Assembly: GCA_024398125.1 (NCBI GenBank)
Contig: JAKSJO010000001.1
Location: 146,118 to 210,117, forward strand
Length of the DNA stretch: 64,000 bases
Origin: Bacteroidales bacterium
Lineage (GTDB): Bacteria; Bacteroidota; Bacteroidia; Bacteroidales; UBA932
Direction of reading: 5' to 3'
Of this stretch, positions 26,870 to 34,818 are shown piece by piece; the first letter of the stretch is position 1; every line of letters starts with the position of its first letter. A program made the position numbers and the translations under genes. The notes under the pieces were generated by a model. It was given only the letters and a program-made list of their open reading frames with translations, searched no databases and was not told where the DNA came from.

Positions 26870-28942
26870 CTAGGCTTCTTCCGGTGCGGAATCTTGACCA
26901 AACGACATCTTCCTGATGCGGTTTACAAGGTCCGTAACGCTCTTTGTGGCTTCCTTGCGGGCGGTTTTCAGCTTCTGTGCGAAATCTTCATCAGACATGT
27001 CTGAATTGAAGGCATCCACAAGTTCGTTTTCCTTGTCCAGGTCTGTTTCAACTCTGATGTCCGCATGACTGAGCAGTTTTCTCATTGATAGAATACCCCT
27101 GTCATATTTTGGGCGAATGTCGACAAGACTTTTCATGTATTCCAGGCATGGATCGCCGATTCTGTCATTGAGCATGGCAATCTCGTAGAGCACTTTGGCA
27201 TCAGGAGTCGACATGTCAAAGAAGTCGGCCAGTGTGACGTTGACCTCGTCAGCCTCATGGTCACGTCCAAGCATCGCGAGGGCTCTAGCCTTGATGAAGA
27301 GGACCTCTGTACATGGCTGACGGAGGAGCAGGTCGTTGCAGCAGTCGACGGCGAGTTCGTAGTCACCACTGTAGAGTGCAAGGAGAGCCACAAGAAACTC
27401 TTCGTCCCAGCTGCGGGACGCTGCGAGTGTTTCAGGGATACCGTCGATTGCTCCGTAAAGAGCCTCGTCTGAGATCATCGTGCTCATCATGCGCTTAGCC
27501 TGATGCATTGCCTCTGCGATGTCTCCTTCTTTGGCTTTCTTCTGAATCAGGCGAAGGTATTGTACGGCTGCAGTGTCGTAGTCGTTTTCCTTGAAGGCCG
27601 CATACACAGCTTTGCCGCTCTCGATCTCGTTTGTCACGCTCTGGAGGTTGTTGTAGTCTCCAGCGAAGTTGAGAACCTCCTGACTTGTGCGTGCATACTG
27701 AGGGATGATGCTTCTTGTGAGGAAGAGTCCATCAAGAGACTTCACACGGCTGAGGGCAACGTAGAGTTGGCCCGGAGCGAAAATGCCTTTGCTGAGGTCG
27801 AGGACCATCTTGTCGAAGGTTGTGCCCTGACTTTTGTGGATGGTGATTGCCCAGGCCAGTTTCAGCGGATATTGAGTGAAAGTTCCCTGAATTTCTTTCT
27901 TGAGCTTCTTGGCTTCGCTGTCATACTCATAGGCGTAGGACTCCCATGAGCAACAATCTACCTGGTAGGTTTCTCCGGTTGTGAGTGAGACCTTGATTTC
28001 GTTCTCACTGAGTTCACTGACTGTCGCAAGGGTACCGTTAGCCCAACGGCGGTGAGAGTCATTGCGAGTGAACATGACCTGGGCACCAACCTTCAGACGG
28101 AGTGTTTTCTCTACAGGGAATCGTTTTTCGTCGAAGTTGCCTTCTACTGTACCTTCGAAGGTGAACTCAGGTGCGTCTATGGCATCAAGGCGGCTCTGGT
28201 TGATCTGGTCGGCGGTCTCATTGCGCGAAGCAAGAGTGATGACGGCACCATCGGCTTTGGACGGAGTACGAAGCCTTGTGTTGAGCCTCATCAGATCGAA
28301 CGGGGTGACCCTGTGAAGGCGGACATCGTCCAGCAGTTTGAGGAAATCAGCGTCTTCCTGACGGTACACCTTTTCGAATTCGATCTTCACAAGGCGGAGG
28401 CGCTTGATGGCGTTTGCCTGGTAGAAGAAGAAACTGTCGGTGCGGTAGATGTCCTGGAGAACCTCTCTGTCGGCTGCTCTGTTTACCGGCGGGAGCTGGA
28501 ACATGTCACCGACGAATACCATCTGCTTTCCACCGAAGGGGAGGTTGTTGCGCATGTAGTAGCGCATTGTGAAGTCTATGGCGTCGATGAGGTCACAGCG
28601 AGCCATGGACACCTCGTCTATGATGATCGTGTCAGCATGGAGGAGTGTGAGAATCTTTGCCTGGCTCATCTTTCCTACAGTGCCCGGGGTGCAGACCTGC
28701 ATCGGGAGGCCGAAGAAGGAGTGAATGGTGTCTCCGCCTGCAAGGATAGCGGCTACACCGGTAGGGGCAAGGGTGAGGAACTGCTTGTCCTTGACCATCT
28801 TCTGAACGTTGTTCAGGAAGGTTGTCTTACCTGAGCCGGCGCGTCCAGTGAGGAAGAAGCTTGAGTTTGTGTTGGCTATGAGCTCGTATGCGAGCATCTG
28901 CTGTCTGTTGGATGTGTCGAGTGTCACTGTGTTGTTTCCCAT
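26870..28942 (-). CDS. PIF1/RecD-like SF1B helicase with long C-terminal extension
   Basis: The 690-residue protein has Walker A GRAGSGKTTF (33-41), motif Ia LAPTGVAA, Walker B IIIDEVSM, motif III FVGDMFQLPPV, and the C-terminal motifs WAITIHKSQGTTFDK and QLYVALSRV. This is the PIF1-like group that unwinds DNA 5'-3'. After about residue 430 comes an acidic helical region that looks TPR-like and is not part of the core helicase. It precedes the YbjN-like and ClpP genes and follows two related small proteins. A role in mobile-element replication or in defence is possible; neither is shown. Confidence 0.87.
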   Translation of the reverse strand: MGNNTVTLDTSNRQQMLAYELIANTNSSFFLTGRAGSGKTTFLNNVQKMVKDKQFLTLAPTGVAAILAGGDTIHSFFGLPMQVCTPGTVGKMSQAKILTLLHADTIIIDEVSMARCDLIDAIDFTMRYYMRNNLPFGGKQMVFVGDMFQLPPVNRAADREVLQDIYRTDSFFFYQANAIKRLRLVKIEFEKVYRQEDADFLKLLDDVRLHRVTPFDLMRLNTRLRTPSKADGAVITLASRNETADQINQSRLDAIDAPEFTFEGTVEGNFDEKRFPVEKTLRLKVGAQVMFTRNDSHRRWANGTLATVSELSENEIKVSLTTGETYQVDCCSWESYAYEYDSEAKKLKKEIQGTFTQYPLKLAWAITIHKSQGTTFDKMVLDLSKGIFAPGQLYVALSRVKSLDGLFLTRSIIPQYARTSQEVLNFAGDYNNLQSVTNEIESGKAVYAAFKENDYDTAAVQYLRLIQKKAKEGDIAEAMHQAKRMMSTMISDEALYGAIDGIPETLAASRSWDEEFLVALLALYSGDYELAVDCCNDLLLRQPCTEVLFIKARALAMLGRDHEADEVNVTLADFFDMSTPDAKVLYEIAMLNDRIGDPCLEYMKSLVDIRPKYDRGILSMRKLLSHADIRVETDLDKENELVDAFNSDMSDEDFAQKLKTARKEATKSVTDLVNRIRKMSFGQDSAPEEA

Positions 28943-28945
28943 GTT

Positions 28946-29485
28946 CTAGAGGAGTTTGAGGGTTTCGGTTTTGTTGCTTGTGCATTCCAGGGCAGGAAGG
29001 ATGTTGGTGAGACGTGTCTCGAAATCCTTGTCGAGGAAACTGGTGTAGCTGCCTTCTACAATCTGGTGCACATGCTGCTTCAGTTGTTCGTCAGCTATGA
29101 TCGTTCCGGTCATCTTTGCCTGACCGCTGAGGTAGTCGCGAAGCATTGCCTCGCTGTCGGCTTTTATGGATGCCTCGTTGCGGAAAACCTTGTCGTAGTC
29201 TTTTTTCTGAACCAAGACCAGCTTGTCTCCGTTGAAGGCGTAGAGCTCAAGGCTGTCGATGTAGGTCCAGTTGTGGTACATTCCCACTGTTTCCGCGAAG
29301 ACCACTCTGTCACAGAAGCGTACGCCTCTGTAGTAACGGTGGCCGGAAGCACTTTCGTACTCGTCGATGATGAACATCTTCTGTGAGTTGTCGTAGCCGT
29401 TGATCTTGACTTTGCGTGCGTTTCCGTATGTTGGAAGGACGCTGTCTAGGAAGTTCTGGTTGATTGCTTTCTGCAAGTTTGCCAT
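28946..29485 (-). CDS. Unknown small protein, paralogue of the next upstream gene
   Basis: Not recognised. The 179-residue protein shares its layout with the 156-residue protein at 29505-29975: a beta-rich half with (H/N)(R/T)YY(R/K), Arg-Phe/Leu-(C/S)-D-R and Y(A/G)F/W(N/D)G, then helical DYL(S/A)xQAK(M/L)(T/S)G and a D-(E/S)-QL end. No catalytic signature is visible. It lies three bases from the helicase and 19 bases after its paralogue. The two probably act together, perhaps as a heteromer. Confidence 0.65.
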   Translation of the reverse strand: MANLQKAINQNFLDSVLPTYGNARKVKINGYDNSQKMFIIDEYESASGHRYYRGVRFCDRVVFAETVGMYHNWTYIDSLELYAFNGDKLVLVQKKDYDKVFRNEASIKADSEAMLRDYLSGQAKMTGTIIADEQLKQHVHQIVEGSYTSFLDKDFETRLTNILPALECTSNKTETLKLL

Positions 29486-29504
29486 GTTCGTGTCGGTTTG
29501 AGGG

Positions 29505-29975
29505 TTAGGCGATTCTTTTTTTTTCGGTTTCTTCGATGAGTCCCTTTGAGAACTCGAGAAGCTGAGAGTCAGGTATGCTGGAGCCTGAGAGCTTGGCCTG
29601 ACTTGCGAGGTAGTCCTTGACGAGGCTGAGCGCTATGTCTTTGACTTTGCTGTCGCTGAAGAAGGTGGTGCAAGGGCTTGTCCAGTTGCCGAGAAGGCGT
29701 GACTGATGTCCATCCCATCCGTAGATGGAGAGGCCATTGAGGAAGAGGTACGCGTAGCCTTGGCCAAGACTGCAACTGATGCAGAGCCTATCCGAGAGAC
29801 GGTACGTCTTGTAGTAGGTGTTGCCTGCAGTGCTGGTATAGCCTGAGGTGAGGAAGATGTTCTTGTCAGCGTTGTAGCTGACTGAGTCGCCAGAAAGGCA
29901 TGGGAGGGCTCTTTCTGCGAGGGTTGCGAGCTGCTTGTTGTTGACTGCACTCAGTGTTGTGTTCTTCTTTTCCAT
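29505..29975 (-). CDS. Unknown small protein, first gene of the helicase/ClpP operon
   Basis: Not recognised. The 156-residue protein starts with MEKKNTTLSA, the same opening as the zinc-finger-like protein at 30971-31540 (MEKKNTMSAT) and similar to MERANRTQSA at 30237-30635. All three follow the same kind of leader. Its body resembles the downstream 179-residue protein. ATG 29975 is supported by that shared opening. It should head a transcript through at least the helicase. Confidence 0.65.
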   Translation of the reverse strand: MEKKNTTLSAVNNKQLATLAERALPCLSGDSVSYNADKNIFLTSGYTSTAGNTYYKTYRLSDRLCISCSLGQGYAYLFLNGLSIYGWDGHQSRLLGNWTSPCTTFFSDSKVKDIALSLVKDYLASQAKLSGSSIPDSQLLEFSKGLIEETEKKRIA

Positions 29976-30141
29976 TTTCGATGGGATTGGAAGTTCGACT
30001 TTTTGAACCGACTTCGCTTGAGTTGATTCTCAAGCCCCGTTGCCCCGGTTCGTTAGGCATTCGGCAGAAATAATAAATAGGTATAGTCGAGTGCAGTATT
30101 TCAACGAGCTTTTTGCATATCAGCCTGTTGCGGCTTGATTG
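29976..30141 (-). promoter_or_regulatory. Structured 5' leader, cassette A
   Basis: About 166 bases between the expected transcript start and ATG 29975. Its two ends can pair: TCGACT/AGTCGA (30085-30090 with 29995-30000). An inner CTTGAG/CTCAAG hairpin lies between. The start resembles leaders B and C (CACTCGAC followed by an AT-rich TTATTATTT) and so does the end (GGTTCAAAA-GTCGAACTTCC). Confidence 0.6.
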
Positions 30142-30147
30142 CGGATG

Positions 30148-30221
30148 CAAATATAGATAGAGTTTTGCATCTTGCAAGTGGTTTGGGGGAGAGGATTGGT
30201 TCCAAGCGCCAGGAACCAATC
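30148..30221 (-). promoter_or_regulatory. Promoter and palindromic upstream site, cassette A
   Basis: Minus-strand -33 CTTG (30175-30178), 19 bases, then -7 TATATTTG (30148-30155). Sixteen bases upstream of the -33 begins ATTGGTTCC-8-GGAACCAAT (30194-30221, ten-base arms). The same arrangement with identical spacings occurs in cassettes B and C. Confidence 0.75.
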
Positions 30222-30236
30222 TGCTGCTTTTTTCGA

Positions 30237-30635
30237 TTAGTAAGTGCCGTACTTACTTGGGCGGGAAAGATCGTGCCTGAGCTTGTCAAGGCTGATGATA
30301 GCCGTTGTGAATTCTCCGCCGTGCTGCTGGAGCCAGACCCAGCAGGGAATCTTAGTCTTTTCGGTTTCGCTGAAAATCCACCAGTCACAGTTGGCTATCT
30401 TGGTGCCCCAATGGTTGGAGCGTCGGATGATGCATCGTCCTAACTTCCAGTAGGTGGATGTTATGTTGCCGTTGCGGTCTGTGCTGTTGCGGATGAACTC
30501 TGCGCCTTCAGGCACTTCATCAATTTTACACCAGCATCCAACAGTTCCGTCGAAGTAGTTCTCGAAGGTGGTGGCAAGGAAGCCGGTTGTTGTGTTGTTG
30601 GTTGCTGCACTCTGTGTTCTGTTTGCTCTTTCCAT
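30237..30635 (-). CDS. Unknown protein, single-gene cassette B
   Basis: Not recognised. The 132-residue protein has a polar N terminus (MERANRTQSAATNN) and a Trp- and Cys-containing body (WCKIDEVPEGAEF, YWKLGRCIIRRSNHWG, CDWWIFSETEK, CWVWLQQHGG) that suggests a compact beta fold, possibly nucleic-acid-binding. The start is supported by the leader that precedes it and by the shared MEK/MER opening. It ends 16 bases before the palindromic site of cassette A. Confidence 0.6.
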   Translation of the reverse strand: MERANRTQSAATNNTTTGFLATTFENYFDGTVGCWCKIDEVPEGAEFIRNSTDRNGNITSTYWKLGRCIIRRSNHWGTKIANCDWWIFSETEKTKIPCWVWLQQHGGEFTTAIISLDKLRHDLSRPSKYGTY

Positions 30636-30770
30636 GTTATGTAGGGTTTGAGAGTTGACCTTTTCGAGCCGGCTTGCTCTTGGGTTAGTTTTCCCGGAGT
30701 GATGCCCGCGACTCGTTCGGGCGATCTGAAATAATAATAGATAAAGGTCGAGTGCAGTATGTCAACGAAC
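30636..30770 (-). promoter_or_regulatory. Structured 5' leader, cassette B
   Basis: About 135 bases. The terminal stem is GACCTTT/AAAGGTC (30657-30663 with 30743-30749), while A and C have GACT/AGTC at the same place. This paired change supports real RNA structure. An inner GCCCG/CGGGC hairpin is also visible. Confidence 0.6.
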
Positions 30771-30776
30771 TGGGTG

Positions 30777-30849
30777 CAAATCTATCGCATTTTCAGAGAC
30801 TTGCAAAGGACTTGGATTGGAGGATTGGTTCCTTGAGATTGGAACCAAT
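30777..30849 (-). promoter_or_regulatory. Promoter and palindromic upstream site, cassette B
   Basis: Minus strand: -33 TTTG (30804-30807), 19 bases, -7 TAGATTTG (30777-30784). ATTGGTTCC-8-GGAACCAAT (30824-30849) begins 16 bases upstream of the -33. The geometry is identical to cassettes A and C. Confidence 0.75.
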
Positions 30850-30970
30850 ACATGGGTCAAAAGAGTTACGCTGAACAAATTATTTCTCGAAAAGACTTCA
30901 CCGTTTCTTTCTTCTGTTTTGCAAGTGTACTTTGACTGCTCTTTTCCGGACTGTGCCCACCAAGAGACCT

Positions 30971-31540
30971 TCAAGATACTAAACACCTATATTTCTCCCA
31001 GGAAGATATGTGCCAACCATGACAGCTTTCGCAGTAGTAGGCAAAGAGACGGCCTGACTCTGCACGATTGAGGACGTTTTCGTATGTAATGTAGCGTTCG
31101 GCCGCTTCGTATGTTTCAAAAAGGACCTTGGGACGACCGTACTTCGAACAGTAGGTCTTGCACCTGATACGGCAGGAATTGTCGTCACCATCCTTCTTGC
31201 GCATCTTGACCTTTTCGTTGCGGGATGCTGTGGCGCGTACCTTTTCGCGTTTGCGATCCGTACGGACACGTCTGATGGCAAGGTGGGAATTGACGGTCAT
31301 CCTCTTGGCTTCATCTGAGTTGCGGAGGAGGCATTCTAGGTCTACAACGTCAGCGAGTTCAGGTGTGCGGGCAATCGACCATACGTGTTCCTCACCGGCA
31401 ACGGGGGAGAGACGGCCCTTTGTTACGCGGCTGATGCTCCTGCTGTTGCGGGCTATCATCCTGCGCAGTGCGGTTTCACCGGAGAAGGTGGGTGTGTTGA
31501 AGAATTTGACAGTTGCACTCATTGTGTTCTTCTTTTCCAT
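30971..31540 (-). CDS. Basic protein with C-terminal Cys-x2-Cys-x-Gly-Trp-His motif, cassette C
   Basis: The 189-residue protein starts at ATG 31540 (MEKKNTMSAT), chosen over 31636 because the upstream part is leader sequence. It is strongly basic in the middle (RRVRTDRKREKVRAT). It ends with CRIRCKTYCSKYGRPKVLF, a helix, then YYCESCHGWHISS, a pattern seen in small Bacteroidota and phage proteins thought to bind zinc. It is probably a nucleic-acid-binding protein. No closer function is supported. Confidence 0.6.
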   Translation of the reverse strand: MEKKNTMSATVKFFNTPTFSGETALRRMIARNSRSISRVTKGRLSPVAGEEHVWSIARTPELADVVDLECLLRNSDEAKRMTVNSHLAIRRVRTDRKREKVRATASRNEKVKMRKKDGDDNSCRIRCKTYCSKYGRPKVLFETYEAAERYITYENVLNRAESGRLFAYYCESCHGWHISSWEKYRCLVS

Positions 31541-31711
31541 TTTTGTCTGTGGTTGGAAGTTCGACTTTTGAACCAATTGGGCGGGAGAGAATTCTCTCGA
31601 CGTCTCGATGTCCTGGCTCGTGGGCAATCGATTCAAATAAATAATAATGAAAGTCGAGTGCTGCGTATCTAAGAACTATGTCGCTGACCTGTGTCGTTTG
31701 TTTCAGGTCAA
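31541..31711 (-). promoter_or_regulatory. Structured 5' leader, cassette C
   Basis: About 171 bases. The terminal stem TCGACTTT/AAAGTCGA (31561-31568 with 31650-31657) is eight perfect pairs. An inner perfect palindrome GAGAGAATTCTCTC is present. The start and end resemble leaders A and B. Confidence 0.6.
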
Positions 31712-31717
31712 CGGATG

Positions 31718-31789
31718 CAAAGGTAGACAAGTTTTTTAGACATGCACAAGGTTGTCTGTTGAAGATTGGTTCCTGAGGGCAGGAACCAA
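31718..31789 (-). promoter_or_regulatory. Promoter and palindromic upstream site, cassette C
   Basis: Minus strand: weak -33 TGTG (31745-31748), 19 bases, -7 TACCTTTG (31718-31725). TTGGTTCC-8-GGAACCAA lies at 31766-31789 with the same offset as in A and B. The site ends 19 bases before the stop of the WYL gene. Confidence 0.7.
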
Positions 31790-31808
31790 GATAATTTGGA
31801 TGTAGATG

Positions 31809-32906
31809 TTATTTTTTAGTTCTTATTCCATATCGCCAAGCGAGATGCTCAACCTTTATTTGAATTTCTTCGCGTAAAGAGGATGGCGAAATGACTTCAA
31901 GATCCGGTCCGAAAGTGAGGACCTTACCGATAAATTCTCTATTGGGTTCCAAATCATACGAAATCAAGCCATAAGGGTATTTATCATCCTCATGTGACGA
32001 ATAGGTGCTGAGTTCAGAGAATGATTTATGGAATGGTTTCGTAACCATCAAACCATGTACGTATGATGATCTAGTTTTGATGACTATATGCTGAATATTT
32101 CCGTCAGGTTCGTGTGTTACCCCAACAATGTTATTGAAATAAGACTTAAAGAACCCCGAAGTAGCGGGAATATATTTGACTTCTGATGGCTCAATCTGAC
32201 TGACAATCCGGTCCAAAGCATAAACGTCTACAGCACGTTCACTGCCTTCCTTGATGCCAAGAACAAACCATCTTCCGTTGTACTCTTTAAGATATTGGGG
32301 ATGGAGTATTATATGCTCTTGATGTTTACCAAACTGACAGTAATCAAATGAAATGGACATTTCCTCATCAATGTAGTCATATAATTGAGGAAGAAGGTCT
32401 ATGTTCTTTAGAATCTGTTCATTGGAAGCGCCAATAAATAATTTACCCTCACGTTCTTCTTTGAGAGTCTCCCCGAGAATCTGAGTGCCATCAAAGAATG
32501 TCGAGAACCATCCTGGGGGCAAAAGTCCAATGGTACCTTTGCAGAAACGAATGTAATCAGTAATAGTCTGTTTGCGAGACATTGAACGTTCATCAGCAAA
32601 TGGGTCTTCAATTGCTCCAACGTATCGATATGCAATACCTTTCTTTTTCCCATTATCCTCAATGCTGCCTGGTACTTTGTCTCTTAGAGCTTTGAGAACG
32701 ATAGCAAAGGCTTTTTTCAGTTCGCTATAATGTTCTACTTTTGAAAGTGTGTTTCTGACAAAGTATGATTCATCAACACAGAGATGCTTCGCCATTTCCC
32801 CAGCATATGTAATCCAATTGCGAGATATGAAACTCTCGTATATTTGGACGCATAGCTGGGCAACACAACTGCCATTCTCAAAAAAGGAATAATATCCGGA
32901 ATTCAT
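31809..32906 (-). CDS. WYL-domain transcriptional regulator
   Basis: The 365-residue protein has a helical N-terminal half and a C-terminal WYL domain: ISFDYCQFGKHQEHIILHPQYLKEYNGRWFVLGI, with the Tyr-Leu-x5-Trp pattern, followed by VYALDRIVSQIE. A C-terminal extension resembles the WCX region (KVEHLAWRYG end). WYL proteins sense nucleotides or nucleic acid, and many repress phage-defence operons (BrxR/CapW-like). A winged-helix at the N terminus is not clear. The start codon (ATG 32906) overlaps the TGA of the preceding ATPase gene, so it is the last gene of the three-gene system. Its most likely role is to control that system. Confidence 0.82.
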   Translation of the reverse strand: MNSGYYSFFENGSCVAQLCVQIYESFISRNWITYAGEMAKHLCVDESYFVRNTLSKVEHYSELKKAFAIVLKALRDKVPGSIEDNGKKKGIAYRYVGAIEDPFADERSMSRKQTITDYIRFCKGTIGLLPPGWFSTFFDGTQILGETLKEEREGKLFIGASNEQILKNIDLLPQLYDYIDEEMSISFDYCQFGKHQEHIILHPQYLKEYNGRWFVLGIKEGSERAVDVYALDRIVSQIEPSEVKYIPATSGFFKSYFNNIVGVTHEPDGNIQHIVIKTRSSYVHGLMVTKPFHKSFSELSTYSSHEDDKYPYGLISYDLEPNREFIGKVLTFGPDLEVISPSSLREEIQIKVEHLAWRYGIRTKK

Positions 32907-34807
32907 CAAATGGACTCAATTTCTATGTTTACAGCATAGTAGAACTTTCTTCCAGAACCATCGGGATGAGGTCTGTCCCTTTTATCAAAGACAACACGAT
33001 CGCCATCCCTAAGACCATCCGAAATACAATGCTCGGCCTTATAATAGAAGGTTCTTCCGTTTTCTGAGTACTCAACGCTATCATTTCTGCCATCACGTCC
33101 AGACTTAAATACTCCATGACTCATTATAGCCTGTCTGCTGCCTGGTGAGTATACAGGAGGAAGTTGACGACCTCCGTTTTCCCAATGTTTTATTTTGTTT
33201 AGAATGAGAGCGCAGTAATCCTTTGCCTGATTCTTATCCTCTTCACTCAAGATGTAATTGTTCGTATGGGCATATGGTCGTCGAACCTTCATTAGATAGT
33301 CGAATACTGTTTCCCACTGCGCGGCTGCAGAGCCAATATTTATGTGAGATTGAGGCAGATCATTCTCAGTAATATCAGTAAAAATTGTGGCAAACCAACA
33401 GTTCCAATAACGCTTGATAAACTGGTAGTATATTTCACCGGTCTCCGCAAAAGAGACAGGAGATGAGATGTTGGCATTATAATAGACTCTCTGATTTGTG
33501 GCATAGATGCTTTTCATCTTTCTCCACCTTGCAAGCCAATCAGAGTCGTTCTGGTTCTCAACTTCTATAATGGATTGCCAGTTTATTCCATACCTGTTTT
33601 TGGCAAAGAACTCTACAATATCTCTAAGTTTATTCTCAGTATTAGTCCACTCTGCCCAGTAATCTATCTGTAAATAGAACTTTGCATAGAATAATTGAGT
33701 GAAGTAATCAGAGAAAAGAATGTAGGTGACATCGTTTTCTCTAATACTTGGATATGAACGATTAAGAAGATCAGACTTGTATGCGACAGTGACTTCTCGT
33801 AAAAATCCATAGTCAATCAGTCTATCTACGCTAATCTTATTTATTGATTTTGCAGGGCCAATAACTACTTGAGTGACATCATCAAGTAATTCCTTGTCTT
33901 GAAGGATATCCAAGAGCTGTTCAAACTCGTCATACAACCTTTCAAGTAAATCTCTGTTATCTAGTAAGTTTGCATCGGGATGTTCCAGATAGCTTTGACA
34001 GCACAGATCCAAAAACATCGGGTGGTTGCCTGCAATATAAGAGATGCTTTGCTTTATTTTGGAATCTATTTCAAGTCCATTTTGGGATAGCCTGCTCCAG
34101 AAGCATGAAAGGTCTTCTTCGCCAAAGGGTTTCAAATGAATCTGTGTATTAAATGTCCCGTAGAAATTTGAGAGAGAAGAATCTTTTGCTTCAATCTCTT
34201 TAATGGCCTTCCTGGACACCACTACATATGAAAGATTAGTCTCAGGTACGTAGGCAGTTTCTCTCAAGAGCAGAAGATCTCCTTTGTCGAGGATTGATTC
34301 ACTCTTGTCAAACTCGTCAAGAATATAGATAATGCCATATCCGGCATTCAGATTCAGTTCTTCAAAGAAATCCTGGAATGAGTACTTAAGATCCTTTATG
34401 CTGCAAGACGAGATTTCTTCAGCGATTGAAAAGATATTTGACGATGCCGACCTCAATTCGGAGGTGCTGTCTGATTCAACTCGAAGTACAGCACGTATCT
34501 CCTTAACTGCTTTCTGGATAAGAGTTTGGAAGAAGTCAAGATTTGATGAACATGAACCGACATCAACATATACTGGGAACAGCTTGCGTGTAGAAATAAT
34601 CTCTGCCTTCTTTGATATGAGCGCTTCCCATGCGAGACTGGATTTTCCTATTCGTGGCAAACCGGTAATTGCAATGTCACCACGATTATTAATCGCGGTT
34701 TGAAGGATTGTACGTATTTCATTCTGCCTTCCAACAAATCGAGCCCCTGTAACGATTTTGCCAGTTTTTTCGAATAAGGCAAGGAATTGGTCCTGCGTGT
34801 TGTACAT
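32906..34807 (-). CDS. AAA ATPase with HEPN-like and C-terminal cold-shock-like domains (candidate defence effector)
   Basis: The 633-residue protein has a STAND/AAA-like NTPase at the N terminus: Walker A GLPRIGKSS (49-57) and Walker B IIYILDEFD (159-167). After a helical region, residues 390-540 resemble Swt1-type HEPN domains: ENKLRDIVEFFAKNRYGINW at the start and RRPYAHTNNY (509-518), which contains an R-x4-H RNase-like motif. Residues 565-628 (GVFKSGRDGR ... GLRDGDRVVF ... YYAVNI) have the strand pattern of a cold-shock/S1 OB fold. HEPN proteins often cut RNA in conflict systems. It is 11 bases from the large ATPase gene. Function is inferred from architecture. Confidence 0.7.
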   Translation of the reverse strand: MYNTQDQFLALFEKTGKIVTGARFVGRQNEIRTILQTAINNRGDIAITGLPRIGKSSLAWEALISKKAEIISTRKLFPVYVDVGSCSSNLDFFQTLIQKAVKEIRAVLRVESDSTSELRSASSNIFSIAEEISSCSIKDLKYSFQDFFEELNLNAGYGIIYILDEFDKSESILDKGDLLLLRETAYVPETNLSYVVVSRKAIKEIEAKDSSLSNFYGTFNTQIHLKPFGEEDLSCFWSRLSQNGLEIDSKIKQSISYIAGNHPMFLDLCCQSYLEHPDANLLDNRDLLERLYDEFEQLLDILQDKELLDDVTQVVIGPAKSINKISVDRLIDYGFLREVTVAYKSDLLNRSYPSIRENDVTYILFSDYFTQLFYAKFYLQIDYWAEWTNTENKLRDIVEFFAKNRYGINWQSIIEVENQNDSDWLARWRKMKSIYATNQRVYYNANISSPVSFAETGEIYYQFIKRYWNCWFATIFTDITENDLPQSHINIGSAAAQWETVFDYLMKVRRPYAHTNNYILSEEDKNQAKDYCALILNKIKHWENGGRQLPPVYSPGSRQAIMSHGVFKSGRDGRNDSVEYSENGRTFYYKAEHCISDGLRDGDRVVFDKRDRPHPDGSGRKFYYAVNIEIESI

Positions 34808-34818
34808 GTTATTGGATA

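Noticed and set aside
30194-30221. GATTGGTTCC/GGAACCAATC as a simple terminator of the 30237-30635 gene
   Set aside because: No T-run follows on that strand, and the same palindrome has a fixed distance to three promoters.
30762-30986. 74-codon minus-strand open frame
   Set aside because: It covers the promoter and palindromic site of cassette B and has no recognisable composition or motif.
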